DNA of 35,584 nt, taken from contig DWVD01000059.1 in assembly GCA_019120395.1 (NCBI GenBank), positions 1-35,584 on the forward strand, in the 5' to 3' direction. The notes beneath the pieces are model-generated. The model was not told where the DNA came from, did not search any database, and saw only the letters and a list, made by a program, of their open reading frames with translations. Numbering within the stretch: the stretch's first letter is position 1; each line of letters opens with the position of its first letter. Shown here in pieces: positions 15,644-23,394 of the stretch. Made by a program: the position numbers and the translations under genes. Source of the DNA: Candidatus Gemmiger faecigallinarum. GTDB lineage: Bacteria > Bacillota > Clostridia > Oscillospirales > Ruminococcaceae.

Positions 15644-15679
15644 ATGAAACAGTCACACAGAACAGGAGGCGCGCGATGA
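15644..15679 (+). CDS. Possible 11-codon leader peptide
   Basis: A short ORF, MKQSHRTGGAR, with a good ribosome site (AAAGGAAG ending about 9 bases upstream) whose TGA stop overlaps the ATG of the ABC ATPase as ATGA. The ribosome site of the ATPase (AGGAGG) lies inside it. It could couple translation or be a chance frame; nothing is known of such a peptide. It is too short for codon statistics. Confidence 0.35.
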   Translation: MKQSHRTGGAR

Positions 15680-16722
15680 TAACGGTTGAGCATCTGACCA
15701 AATATTACGGCAGCTTTCTTGCCGTGGACGACATCTCCTTCGAGATCAACGAAGGCCACGTCTACGGCTTCCTGGGACCCAACGGCGCAGGAAAATCCAC
15801 CACCATGAACATTATGACCGGCTGCCTGTCGGCCACGTCGGGCCATGTGCGCATCGACGGGCACGACATTTTTGACGAGCCGGACCAGGCCAAAAAGCTG
15901 ATCGGCTACCTGCCGGAGCATCCGCCGCTTTACCTGAACGAATCCCCGCTGGAGTACCTGCGCTTTGTGGGCGAAGCCAAGGGCCTGCGCGGCGCCGAGC
16001 TGGACCGCCAGGTCGACGACGTGCTGCAAAAGACCGGCACCGCCGCGGTTAAAAACCGCCGCATCTCCAACCTTTCCAAGGGCTACCGCCAGCGGGTGGG
16101 CATCGCCCAGGCGCTTCTGGGCAGCCCGAAGGTCATCATTTTGGACGAGCCCACCGTCGGCCTGGACCCGCTGCAGATCATCGAAATCCGCGACCTGATC
16201 CGGGAGCTGGGCCGGACACATACCGTCGTATTCAGTTCCCACATCCTGTCCGAGGTGCAGACCATCTGCGACCAGATCCTGATGATTGCCAAGGGCAGGC
16301 TGGTGGCCTTTGACACCCCCGCCAACCTGGAGAAAAAGCTGCTGGCCCCCAACGAGGTCCGCCTGACCACCGACGCCGCCCCCGACGAGCTGCGGCATAT
16401 CCTGGCAAAGGTGCCGGCCATCTCGCAGCTGACGGTGGACCCGGATACCGGAAAATGGACCACCGCCCACATCAGCACCGACCGGGACGATATCTACGAG
16501 CTTTCCCGCGCCATCTATCAGGCGTTTGTGCCCGGCGATAAGGCCATTTTGGAGATGGCGCTGAAGAAGGGCACGCTGGAGGATGTGTTCATTGAGCTGA
16601 CCGAGTCCGAAAAGCCGGCCGCGGCCGCCCGGCCCAAGGCAGGGCGCAAGGCGGCAAAGCCGGCCGCCGGCCGGCCCGGCCCGCAGACCGGCGGGGACCC
16701 CGCCGAAGGAAAGGAGGCGTGA
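15676..16722 (+). CDS. ABC transporter ATP-binding protein (GldA-like)
   Basis: 348 residues. Walker A GPNGAGKST (34-42), signature LSKGYRQR (133-140, with LSKGY instead of LSGGQ, as is common in GldA/NatA-type ATPases), Walker B VIILDEP (153-159) and H-loop FSSHIL are intact. A C-terminal accessory domain follows, then an unusual Lys/Ala/Pro-rich tail from about residue 312 to the end, probably disordered. First large gene of a four-gene operon with an ABC-2 permease, a GldG-like protein and a DUF4340 protein. The ATG sits behind AGGAGG. Confidence 0.95.
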   Translation: MITVEHLTKYYGSFLAVDDISFEINEGHVYGFLGPNGAGKSTTMNIMTGCLSATSGHVRIDGHDIFDEPDQAKKLIGYLPEHPPLYLNESPLEYLRFVGEAKGLRGAELDRQVDDVLQKTGTAAVKNRRISNLSKGYRQRVGIAQALLGSPKVIILDEPTVGLDPLQIIEIRDLIRELGRTHTVVFSSHILSEVQTICDQILMIAKGRLVAFDTPANLEKKLLAPNEVRLTTDAAPDELRHILAKVPAISQLTVDPDTGKWTTAHISTDRDDIYELSRAIYQAFVPGDKAILEMALKKGTLEDVFIELTESEKPAAAARPKAGRKAAKPAAGRPGPQTGGDPAEGKEA

Positions 16723-16725
16723 CCC

Positions 16726-17589
16726 ATGGCAGCTGTATTCAAACATGAACTGCGGATGTACTTCCATTCGCTGACCGCCTACGTGTTCGGCGCGTTCCTG
16801 CTGGTGATCGTGGGCATCGGCGCCATGCTGTACAACCTGCAGGCCGCCGTCAGCAACTTTGAGTTTGTGCTCAGCTTTTCCAGCATCATCTACGCGGTGA
16901 TCGTGCCCATCCTGACCATGCGGGTCATTGCCGAGGAGCGCCGGCAGAAAACCGACCAGCTGCTCTACTCGCTGCCCATCTCCACCTTCCAGGTGATCGC
17001 GGGCAAGTACCTGGCGCTGCTGGTGGTGTTTGCCATCCCGCTGTGCATCATCGCCTGCTATCCGCTGATCTTCGCCCAGTTCGGCGAAGTCTACCTGCCC
17101 ACCAGCTACGGCTCGCTGCTGGCCTTCTTTCTGATGGGCGCGGCGCTGATTGCCGTGGGGGTGTTCATCTCGTCGCTGACCGACAACCAGGGCTTTGCCG
17201 CGGGCATCGGCGTGGCGGTGATCCTTTTGAACTATTTCAGCGTCACGTTGTCGGAATATGTCTCCTCCACCGCCCAGGGCTCGGCGCTGGCGCTGTTTGT
17301 GCTGGCCGCCGGGGTCGGGCTGCTGATCCATTACCTGACCCGCAACGACAACCTGGCCTGCGCCGTCGGCCTGATCCTGATGGCCGTGGTGGTCGTCTGG
17401 TACTTTGTGGACAGTTCCGCCTTTGAAGGCCTGCTGCCCAGCATTATGACCACCCTCTCGCTGTTCGAGCGGCTGGACGTGTTCGTCAACGGCGTGTTCG
17501 ATTTGACCGCCGTGACCTATTATCTGTCCGTAGCGGCGTTCTTCCTGTTTTTGTCGGTGCAATCGCTGGAAAAGAGGAGGTATAACTGA
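16726..17589 (+). CDS. ABC-2 type permease (GldF-like)
   Basis: 287 residues, about six transmembrane helices (near 20-36, 54-68, 92-112, 126-148, 153-172 and 186-202, plus one near the C-terminus). The stretch MRVIAEERRQKTDQLLYSLPIS between the second and third helices is the hallmark of the GldF/NosY-like ABC-2 group. The ATG follows AAAGGAGG, three bases after the ATPase stop; the stop overlaps the next gene by one base (TGATG). It should form the membrane channel with the ATPase; the cargo is unknown. Bacteroidetes relatives act in gliding and secretion; in Clostridia the role is unproven. Confidence 0.92.
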   Translation: MAAVFKHELRMYFHSLTAYVFGAFLLVIVGIGAMLYNLQAAVSNFEFVLSFSSIIYAVIVPILTMRVIAEERRQKTDQLLYSLPISTFQVIAGKYLALLVVFAIPLCIIACYPLIFAQFGEVYLPTSYGSLLAFFLMGAALIAVGVFISSLTDNQGFAAGIGVAVILLNYFSVTLSEYVSSTAQGSALALFVLAAGVGLLIHYLTRNDNLACAVGLILMAVVVVWYFVDSSAFEGLLPSIMTTLSLFERLDVFVNGVFDLTAVTYYLSVAAFFLFLSVQSLEKRRYN

Positions 17590-19046
17590 TGAGTGTGAAC
17601 AAAAAGCCCAAAAAGAAAAGCTCCCCCGCGCCGGTGCACAGCCAGGTGGCGCTGCTGGGCGGCTCCTACTCGCTGATCATCTCGGCGGTGGTGCTGGCGC
17701 TGCTGATCGTGGTCAACCTGTTTGTGTCCGCGCTGCCCACCACGCTGACCAAGTACGATATCAGCTCCACCCAGCTGTACTCCATCACCTCCAACACCAA
17801 GGTGGTGGTCAACGCCCTGGAGCAGGACGTGACCATCTACTGGGTGGTGCAGTCGGGCGAGGAGGACGACGTCATCGAGAACCTGCTGGGCAAGTACGAG
17901 AGCCTGTCCGACCACATCACCGTGGCCAAGCGCAACCCCGACGTCTACCCCACCTTTACCCAGCAGTACACTGACGAGGAGGTCCCCAACAACAGCCTGA
18001 TCGTCGAGTCCGGCGACCGCTACCGTTATATCAGCTATAACGACATCTACGTCACCGAGACCAACATGTACTCCTACACCTATTCCACCTCCTTTGACGG
18101 CGAGGGCGCCATCACCTCGGCCATCGACTATGTGGTCACCGAGGACCTGCCCCAGCTTTATGTGCTGGAGGGCCACGGCGAGGCCGAGCTGCCCTCCACC
18201 TTCTCTGACCAGCTGGAGAAGGAAAACTACGAGGTCAACACCCTGTCGCTTTTGACGGTGGACGAGGTCCCCGCCGAGGCCGACTGCGTATTGATCTACG
18301 CGCCCTCCACCGACCTTTCCGACGAGGAAGTGACCATGCTGGAGGATTACGTGGCCGGCGGCGGCAAGCTGCTGGTCAGCGCCGGCCCCACCGAGGACGG
18401 CACCCTGACCAACCTGTACAGCCTGCTGGAAAACTACGGCGTCACCGCGGCCGAGGGCATCGTGGTGGAAAGCGACCGCGAGCACTTCGCCTTCGGCGCG
18501 CCCTACGTGCTGCTGCCCGACCTGGCCAGCAGCGACGTGACCGACTCGCTGATCGACAAGAACTATTATGCGCTGATGCCCATCTCCCAGGGCCTGACGG
18601 TGGGCAGCACCGAGAACGGCACCGTCACCCAGCTGCTGACCACCTCGGACACCGCCTTCAGCAAGGCGGCCGGGTACAGCCTGTCCACCTACGACAAGGA
18701 GGACGGCGACATTGACGGTCCCTTTGCCGTGGGCGTCAGCATTGAGGACAACGGCGGCGGCAAGATCGTCTGGTTCAGCTCCTCGGTCTTTTTGGAGGAT
18801 ATGTACAACGCCTATTCCTCCGGTGCCAACGTGGACATGGCCATGAACGCCCTGTCCAGCCTGGTGGGCGAGCGGGAGGCCATCGCCATCCGCTCCAAAT
18901 CGCTGAACTACAACTACCTGACCATCAGCGACTCCGCCTCCTCGGTGCTGAAAGGCCTGATGATCGGCGTGTTCCCGCTGGGCTACCTGGCCGTCGGCAT
19001 CGTTGTGATCGTAAGAAAAAGGAAGGTGCAAAATGAAGCGGTATAA
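17589..19046 (+). CDS. GldG-like ABC auxiliary protein
   Basis: 485 residues. A short lysine-rich cytoplasmic tail, a transmembrane helix (about 27-48), a large extracytoplasmic region, and a second helix near the C-terminus (about 457-478) followed by a basic tail. The middle has the fold seen in GldG/ABC_transp_aux proteins: QLYSITSNTKVVVNALEQDVTIYW near residues 61-85, then LPQLYVLEGHGEAELP and ADCVLIYAPSTDLSDEE, which resemble the IFT52/GldG domain. It starts by TGATG overlap with the permease stop behind GAGGAGG, and overlaps the next gene by 14 bp. It likely forms the outer part of the transporter complex. Confidence 0.88.
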   Translation: MSVNKKPKKKSSPAPVHSQVALLGGSYSLIISAVVLALLIVVNLFVSALPTTLTKYDISSTQLYSITSNTKVVVNALEQDVTIYWVVQSGEEDDVIENLLGKYESLSDHITVAKRNPDVYPTFTQQYTDEEVPNNSLIVESGDRYRYISYNDIYVTETNMYSYTYSTSFDGEGAITSAIDYVVTEDLPQLYVLEGHGEAELPSTFSDQLEKENYEVNTLSLLTVDEVPAEADCVLIYAPSTDLSDEEVTMLEDYVAGGGKLLVSAGPTEDGTLTNLYSLLENYGVTAAEGIVVESDREHFAFGAPYVLLPDLASSDVTDSLIDKNYYALMPISQGLTVGSTENGTVTQLLTTSDTAFSKAAGYSLSTYDKEDGDIDGPFAVGVSIEDNGGGKIVWFSSSVFLEDMYNAYSSGANVDMAMNALSSLVGEREAIAIRSKSLNYNYLTISDSASSVLKGLMIGVFPLGYLAVGIVVIVRKRKVQNEAV

Positions 19047-20454
19047 ACGGATCATTGCCCTGCTGGCCGTGCTGGCGGTGGCCTGCGTCGCCACCTTTGC
19101 CGTCTCCCGCTATGAGGCGCACAAAGAGGAGATCCAGAACAGCGACGAGGTGATTTTGGAGATCGACCCCGACGCCGTCACCGCCCTGTCCTGGAGCTAT
19201 GACGATACTTCCCTCTCCTTCCACAAGGACGAGACCTGGCAGTACGACGGGGACGCGGCCTTCCCGGTGGATGCGGACAAGATCGCCGGCCTGCTGGACC
19301 AGTTTTCCCAGTTCGGCGTCTCCTTCATCATCGAGAATGTGGAGGACTACGCCCAGTACGGCCTGGACGACCCCACCTGCACCATCGACCTGACCGCCGG
19401 CGATACCAGCTATACCATCAAGCTGGGCGATTTCAGCCAGATGGACGAGGAACGCTATGTGGACATCGGCGACGGCAACGTCTACCTGGTGTCGGACGAC
19501 CCCATGGACAAGTTCGAGGTGGAACTCAGCGACCTGATCGACGACGACGAGCTGCCCGACTTTGAGCAGGTGTCCCACATCACCTTTGCCGGCGCCCAAA
19601 GCTACACCGTCACCCGTGAGGAGGACAGCGGCAAGAGCTACTCGGCCGAGGACGTCTATTTCAATCAGGACGGCCAGCCGCTGGACACCGCGCGGGTCAA
19701 CAGCTACCTGTCCAACATCAGCAGCCTGAGCACCGACGAGTACGTCACCTACAACGCCACCGACGAGGAACTGGAACAGTACGGCATGAATGACCCCGAA
19801 CTGACCGTGACGGTGGATTACAGCCGCGAGAACGAGGACGGCGAGACGGTCAGCGACACGTTTGTGCTGAACATCGCCCGCGCTCCCGGCGACCGCGCCA
19901 CGCTGGAAACCGCCGACAGCGACGACGCCGACAGCTCCGACAGCACGGCGTCCGACGCTGCCGACAGCATCGAGGCTTACCTGCGGGTGGGCGAGTCCCA
20001 GATCATCTACAAGCTGGACGGCGCCGACTTTACCGCGCTGATGGAGGCTTCCTACGACGATCTGCGCCATCAGGAAGTGTTCTGGGGCGACTTTGCCGAC
20101 GTGACCCAGCTGGACATCGAGCTGGAGGGCACGACCCACACCATCACCTCCACCGGCTCCGGCGAGGATCGGGTCTACTCCTACAACGATGCAGAGATCG
20201 ACCTGTCCGGCATCCAGACCGCGGTGGAGTCGCTGACCGCCGACAGCTTTACGACCGAAGCCGCCTCCGGCCAGGAGGAGATCGCGCTGACGCTGCACCT
20301 GGACAACGAGGACTTCCCCACCGTGACCATCCGGCTGACCCGCTATGACGGCAGCCTCTGCCTGGCCGAGGTGGACGGCGAGAGCGTCTGTCTGGTCAGC
20401 CGCTCGGCCGCCATGAACTTGGTGGAAGCCGTGCAGGCCATCGTACTGAATTAA
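19033..20454 (+). CDS. DUF4340 domain membrane-anchored protein
   Basis: 473 residues. One N-terminal membrane helix (about 7-24) anchors a long, very acidic extracytoplasmic region. Repeating DUF4340 elements can be seen (ALSWSYDDTSLSFHKDETWQYDGD; VDADKIAGLLDQFSQFG; YAQYGLDDPTCTIDL and, again, EQYGMNDPELTVTVDY), so at least two copies are present. A low-complexity Asp/Ser/Ala linker lies at about residues 293-312. The ATG follows AAGGAAGG inside the GldG-like gene, overlapping it by 14 bp. DUF4340 proteins go with GldFG-type ABC genes; no activity is known. It is the last gene, before a very strong terminator. Confidence 0.88.
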   Translation: MKRYKRIIALLAVLAVACVATFAVSRYEAHKEEIQNSDEVILEIDPDAVTALSWSYDDTSLSFHKDETWQYDGDAAFPVDADKIAGLLDQFSQFGVSFIIENVEDYAQYGLDDPTCTIDLTAGDTSYTIKLGDFSQMDEERYVDIGDGNVYLVSDDPMDKFEVELSDLIDDDELPDFEQVSHITFAGAQSYTVTREEDSGKSYSAEDVYFNQDGQPLDTARVNSYLSNISSLSTDEYVTYNATDEELEQYGMNDPELTVTVDYSRENEDGETVSDTFVLNIARAPGDRATLETADSDDADSSDSTASDAADSIEAYLRVGESQIIYKLDGADFTALMEASYDDLRHQEVFWGDFADVTQLDIELEGTTHTITSTGSGEDRVYSYNDAEIDLSGIQTAVESLTADSFTTEAASGQEEIALTLHLDNEDFPTVTIRLTRYDGSLCLAEVDGESVCLVSRSAAMNLVEAVQAIVLN

Positions 20455-20480
20455 GCCTTTCCCGGCCGCCCTGCGCGGTC

Positions 20481-20523
20481 CGGACGCCCCGGCAGGCAGA
20501 GCCTGCCGGGGCGTCCGTTTTTT
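20481..20523 (+). terminator. Terminator of the Gld-like operon
   Basis: 17-bp perfect stem (20481-20497 with 20501-20517), 3-nt loop, followed by six T. Very strong intrinsic terminator. Confidence 0.95.
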
Positions 20524-20561
20524 GCACAGCCCGGCAAAACCAGCGTTTTGCACAAACATTC

Positions 20562-20596
20562 CCGGCGGTATCTGGCAATACCGCCGGTTCTTTTTT
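20562..20596 (+). terminator. Second terminator
   Basis: 10-bp perfect stem (20562-20571 with 20578-20587), 6-nt loop, then TTCTTTTTT. A smaller inverted repeat (20534-20540 with 20545-20551) lies between the two terminators. It isolates the next gene from upstream transcription. Confidence 0.8.
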
Positions 20597-20612
20597 GTGT
20601 TTGGAAAAACGG

Positions 20613-20641
20613 TTGAACCGCCTTTTACCGCGCGCTATAAT
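20613..20641 (+). promoter_or_regulatory. Promoter of the beta-helix gene
   Basis: -35 TTGAAC (20613-20618), 17-bp spacer, perfect -10 TATAAT (20636-20641), 57 bp before the GTG start and just after a terminator. Confidence 0.75.
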
Positions 20642-20697
20642 GGGGCAAAACTGCGCCGCCCGGCCCCGCCCCGCGCGCAGACAAGGAGGTTTTTCTC

Positions 20698-22572
20698 GTG
20701 ATCTATCACGTATTGCAGTCCGCCCCTGCCGGCGGCGACGGCAGCGCCCGGCGGCCGTTTTCAACCATTTCCCAGGCGGCCGCGCTTGCCATGCCCGGCG
20801 ACACCGTCCAGATCGGCGACGGCGTCTATCGGGAATGGGTGCGCCCCCGCAACGGCGGCCTGGGCAACAATCAGCGCATCACCTACTGCAGCGCGCCCGG
20901 CGCGCATCCCGTCGTCAGCGGCGCCGAGCTGCTGGAGCGCTGGACGCACGACCGGGGGCAGGTCTGGCGCGCCGAGGCGGACAACGCCCTGTTTGGCAGC
21001 TACAATCCCTACGCCGACGAGATCTTTGGCGACTGGTACGACGGCCTGGGCCAGGCCCACCACACCGGCGAGGTATTCCTGAACGGCGAAGCCCTGTACG
21101 AGGCCGCTTCCCTTGCGGCGTTGTACGAGCCGCCCGCCTCGCCCGAAAAGGCGCTGCGCTGGTTTGCCCAGTCGGAAGGCAGCCGCACCGTCTTTTACGC
21201 GGATTTCGGCGGGCAGGACCCCAACGGCGGCTGCGTCGAAATCAGCGTGCGCCCCTTCTGCTTTTTCCCGCAGCAGACCGGGCTGAATTACATCACCGTC
21301 CGCGGCCTGACCTTCTGCCAGGCCGCCACCCAGTGGGCACCGCCCACCGCCTTCCAGCCCGGCGCCGTCGGCCCCCACTGGAGCAAAGGCTGGATCATCG
21401 AGGACTGCGTCGTCCACGACTCCAAGTGCTGCGGCATCAGCCTGGGCAAAAAGCGGGACATCCGGGACAACGCCTGGTCGCTGGACCCCGCCAAGGGCGG
21501 CACGCAGACTTATACCGAACTGATCTTCTCCAACCTGCGGGACGGCTGGAGCAGGGAGTCCGTCGGCGGGCACATCGTCCGCAACAACGAGATCTACAAC
21601 TGCGGGCAGTCCGGCATTGTGGGCTGCATGGGCGGCGCTTTTTCCACCATCACCGGCAACCACATCCACCACGTCAACCTGCGGGGCGAATTTTCCGGCG
21701 CCGAGATGGCCGGCATCAAGCTGCATGCCGCCATCGACGTGGTGATCGAGCACAACATCATCCACGACTGCTGCAAGGGCATCTGGCTGGACTGGGAGGC
21801 CCAGGGCGCGGCCGTGCGCCGCAACGTGCTGTTCCGCAACGACCGCGAGGAGGACCTCTTTCTGGAGGTCTGCCACGGCCCCTGCCTGGTGGAAAACAAC
21901 GTCCTGCTTTCAGCGCGCAGCTTTTTGAACGTGTCCCAGGGCACCGCCTGCGTCCACAACCTGTTTGCCGGCAAGATCCTGGCCGTGCCGGACACCAACC
22001 GCTTTACCATGTATCATCTCCCCCACAGCACCCAGGTGGGCGGCGTGATGCTGATTTACGGCGGCGACGACCGCATGCTTTACAACATTTTTATCGGCAG
22101 CGACCGCGAAGTCTGGCAGGACGGCGCTTACGGCACTGCCTGCTATGCCGATTACAGCCACGAGGCCGCCGCCAAAACCATGGAAAACGACACCCCCGCC
22201 GCCGATCTGGGGCGCACCCTGCCTGTGACGGCGCGGGAAAACCTGTATCTGAACGGCGCGCAGAGCTGGGCCCACGAGGCCGACCCGCACGCGCTGCCGG
22301 ATTTCTGCGCCCGCGTCTCGGTGGAGGAGCAGGACGGCCATTTCTGGCTTTGCACCAACCTGGACGAGATCGCCGACCAGCTGGACGGCTGGCGGGTGGA
22401 CCGGGTGACCACCGAGCTGCTGGGCACGGCGTTTGAGCCCGGGCAGCCCTTTGAGAACCGGGACGAAAGCCCCCGCGTGGTGGACGCCGACCTGACCGGC
22501 CTGCCCCGCCCCAAAAAGACCTGCATCGGTCCCTTTGAGGGGGCCGCCTGCCGCCGCATCCTGCTGGTGTGA
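20698..22572 (+). CDS. Right-handed beta-helix protein, probably carbohydrate-active
   Basis: 624 residues, GTG start behind AAGGAGG. The N-terminus (GDGSARRPFSTISQAAALAMPGDTVQIGDGVYREWV) is a DUF1565-type entry to a right-handed parallel beta-helix. The middle has helix rungs such as HIVRNNEIYNCGQSGIVG, HIHHV and VVIEHNIIHDCCKGIWLDW, with many conserved His, Asp and Glu residues suited to catalysis. The layout recalls beta-helix glycosidases such as GH141 (fucosidase/xylanase members) or related families; this is a suggestion, not proof. No signal peptide or anchor is seen, so it should act in the cytoplasm on imported oligosaccharides. It has its own promoter and terminator and no sugar transporter beside it. 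Confidence 0.82.
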   Translation: MIYHVLQSAPAGGDGSARRPFSTISQAAALAMPGDTVQIGDGVYREWVRPRNGGLGNNQRITYCSAPGAHPVVSGAELLERWTHDRGQVWRAEADNALFGSYNPYADEIFGDWYDGLGQAHHTGEVFLNGEALYEAASLAALYEPPASPEKALRWFAQSEGSRTVFYADFGGQDPNGGCVEISVRPFCFFPQQTGLNYITVRGLTFCQAATQWAPPTAFQPGAVGPHWSKGWIIEDCVVHDSKCCGISLGKKRDIRDNAWSLDPAKGGTQTYTELIFSNLRDGWSRESVGGHIVRNNEIYNCGQSGIVGCMGGAFSTITGNHIHHVNLRGEFSGAEMAGIKLHAAIDVVIEHNIIHDCCKGIWLDWEAQGAAVRRNVLFRNDREEDLFLEVCHGPCLVENNVLLSARSFLNVSQGTACVHNLFAGKILAVPDTNRFTMYHLPHSTQVGGVMLIYGGDDRMLYNIFIGSDREVWQDGAYGTACYADYSHEAAAKTMENDTPAADLGRTLPVTARENLYLNGAQSWAHEADPHALPDFCARVSVEEQDGHFWLCTNLDEIADQLDGWRVDRVTTELLGTAFEPGQPFENRDESPRVVDADLTGLPRPKKTCIGPFEGAACRRILLV

Positions 22573-22590
22573 CGGCGTATTCCCGGCGCC

Positions 22591-22637
22591 GCCGGGGCTG
22601 CTTCCGCACAAGGGCGGGGCGGCCCCGGCTTTTTTTT
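22591..22637 (+). terminator. Terminator of the beta-helix gene
   Basis: 8-bp perfect stem (22591-22598 with 22622-22629), 23-nt loop, then eight T. A further hairpin followed by six T lies at about 22638-22667. Confidence 0.8.
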
Positions 22638-22701
22638 GCCGCGCCCCGCGCAGGGCGGCATTTTTTGCGGCGATCTCCATGATAACTTCACAATCGCATG
22701 C

Positions 22702-22707
22702 TATACT
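22702..22707 (+). promoter_or_regulatory. Candidate -10 box of sensor-transporter operon 3
   Basis: TATACT 19 bp ahead of the regulator ATG. No consensus -35 at 16-18 bp; TTCACA is only 9 bp upstream. It may need an activator. Confidence 0.4.
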
Positions 22708-22725
22708 CCGGCCGGGTGATTGTTT

Positions 22726-23394
22726 ATGAAACAGATTTTGATCGTGGAAGACGAGCCGGACATCCAAGAGCTGCTCTGCGCCTATCTGCGGGACGCCGGA
22801 TACGGGACCGCCGCGGCCGGGGACGGCGTGGCCGCGCTGGACCTGTTCCGGTCCCGGCCCTTTGACCTGGTCCTGCTGGATATCCTGCTGCCCAAGATCG
22901 ACGGGTTTGGCGTCTGTGAGCTGATCCGCAGGCAATCGCAGGTGCCGGTTTTGATGCTGACCGCGCTGGAGGGCGAGGCCGAGCAGCTCCGCGCCTTTGG
23001 CCTGGACGCCGACGACTATGTAACAAAGCCGTTTTCCATCCCCGTGCTGCTGGAAAAGATCCGGGTGATCCTGCGGCGGCACGGCGGCGCGCCGGGGGAC
23101 GCCCGGCTGCGCTACCGGGACCTGCTGATCGACCCGGACGCCCGGGAAGTCCTGCTGGACGGGCGGCCGCTGGAACTGACCGCCCGGGAATTTGAGCTGC
23201 TGCGCACCTTCCTTGCCGCGCCGGGGCGGGTGTTCACCCGCGAGATGCTGCTGGCAAAGCTGTGGGGCTACGATTTTTACGGGGACGAGCGGGTGGTGGA
23301 CAGCCACATCAAAAACCTGCGCCGCAAGCTGGAGCGGGATTATATCGAGACCGTCAGGGGGGTGGGGTACCGTGTTGCGAAAGAAAGCTGCTGA
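22726..23394 (+). CDS. OmpR/PhoB-family response regulator
   Basis: 222 residues from the ATG at 22726; a TTG two codons earlier is less likely. Receiver: VEDEPD acidic cluster, phosphoacceptor Asp52 (VLLDILLPKIDG), LMLTAL, Lys in DDYVTKPF. Winged helix: LTAREFELLRTFL, REMLLAKLWG, ERVVDSHIKNLRRKL and VRGVGYRV. The ribosome site (GGGTGA) is weaker than those of its neighbours. The kinase gene overlaps its end by 23 bp, and the ABC genes downstream are the likely regulon. Confidence 0.95.
   Translation: MKQILIVEDEPDIQELLCAYLRDAGYGTAAAGDGVAALDLFRSRPFDLVLLDILLPKIDGFGVCELIRRQSQVPVLMLTALEGEAEQLRAFGLDADDYVTKPFSIPVLLEKIRVILRRHGGAPGDARLRYRDLLIDPDAREVLLDGRPLELTAREFELLRTFLAAPGRVFTREMLLAKLWGYDFYGDERVVDSHIKNLRRKLERDYIETVRGVGYRVAKESC

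Noticed and set aside
15448-17562. Long minus-strand frame (704 codons) opposite the Gld-like ATPase and permease
   Set aside because: Antisense shadow of intact ABC genes; no domain or ribosome site.
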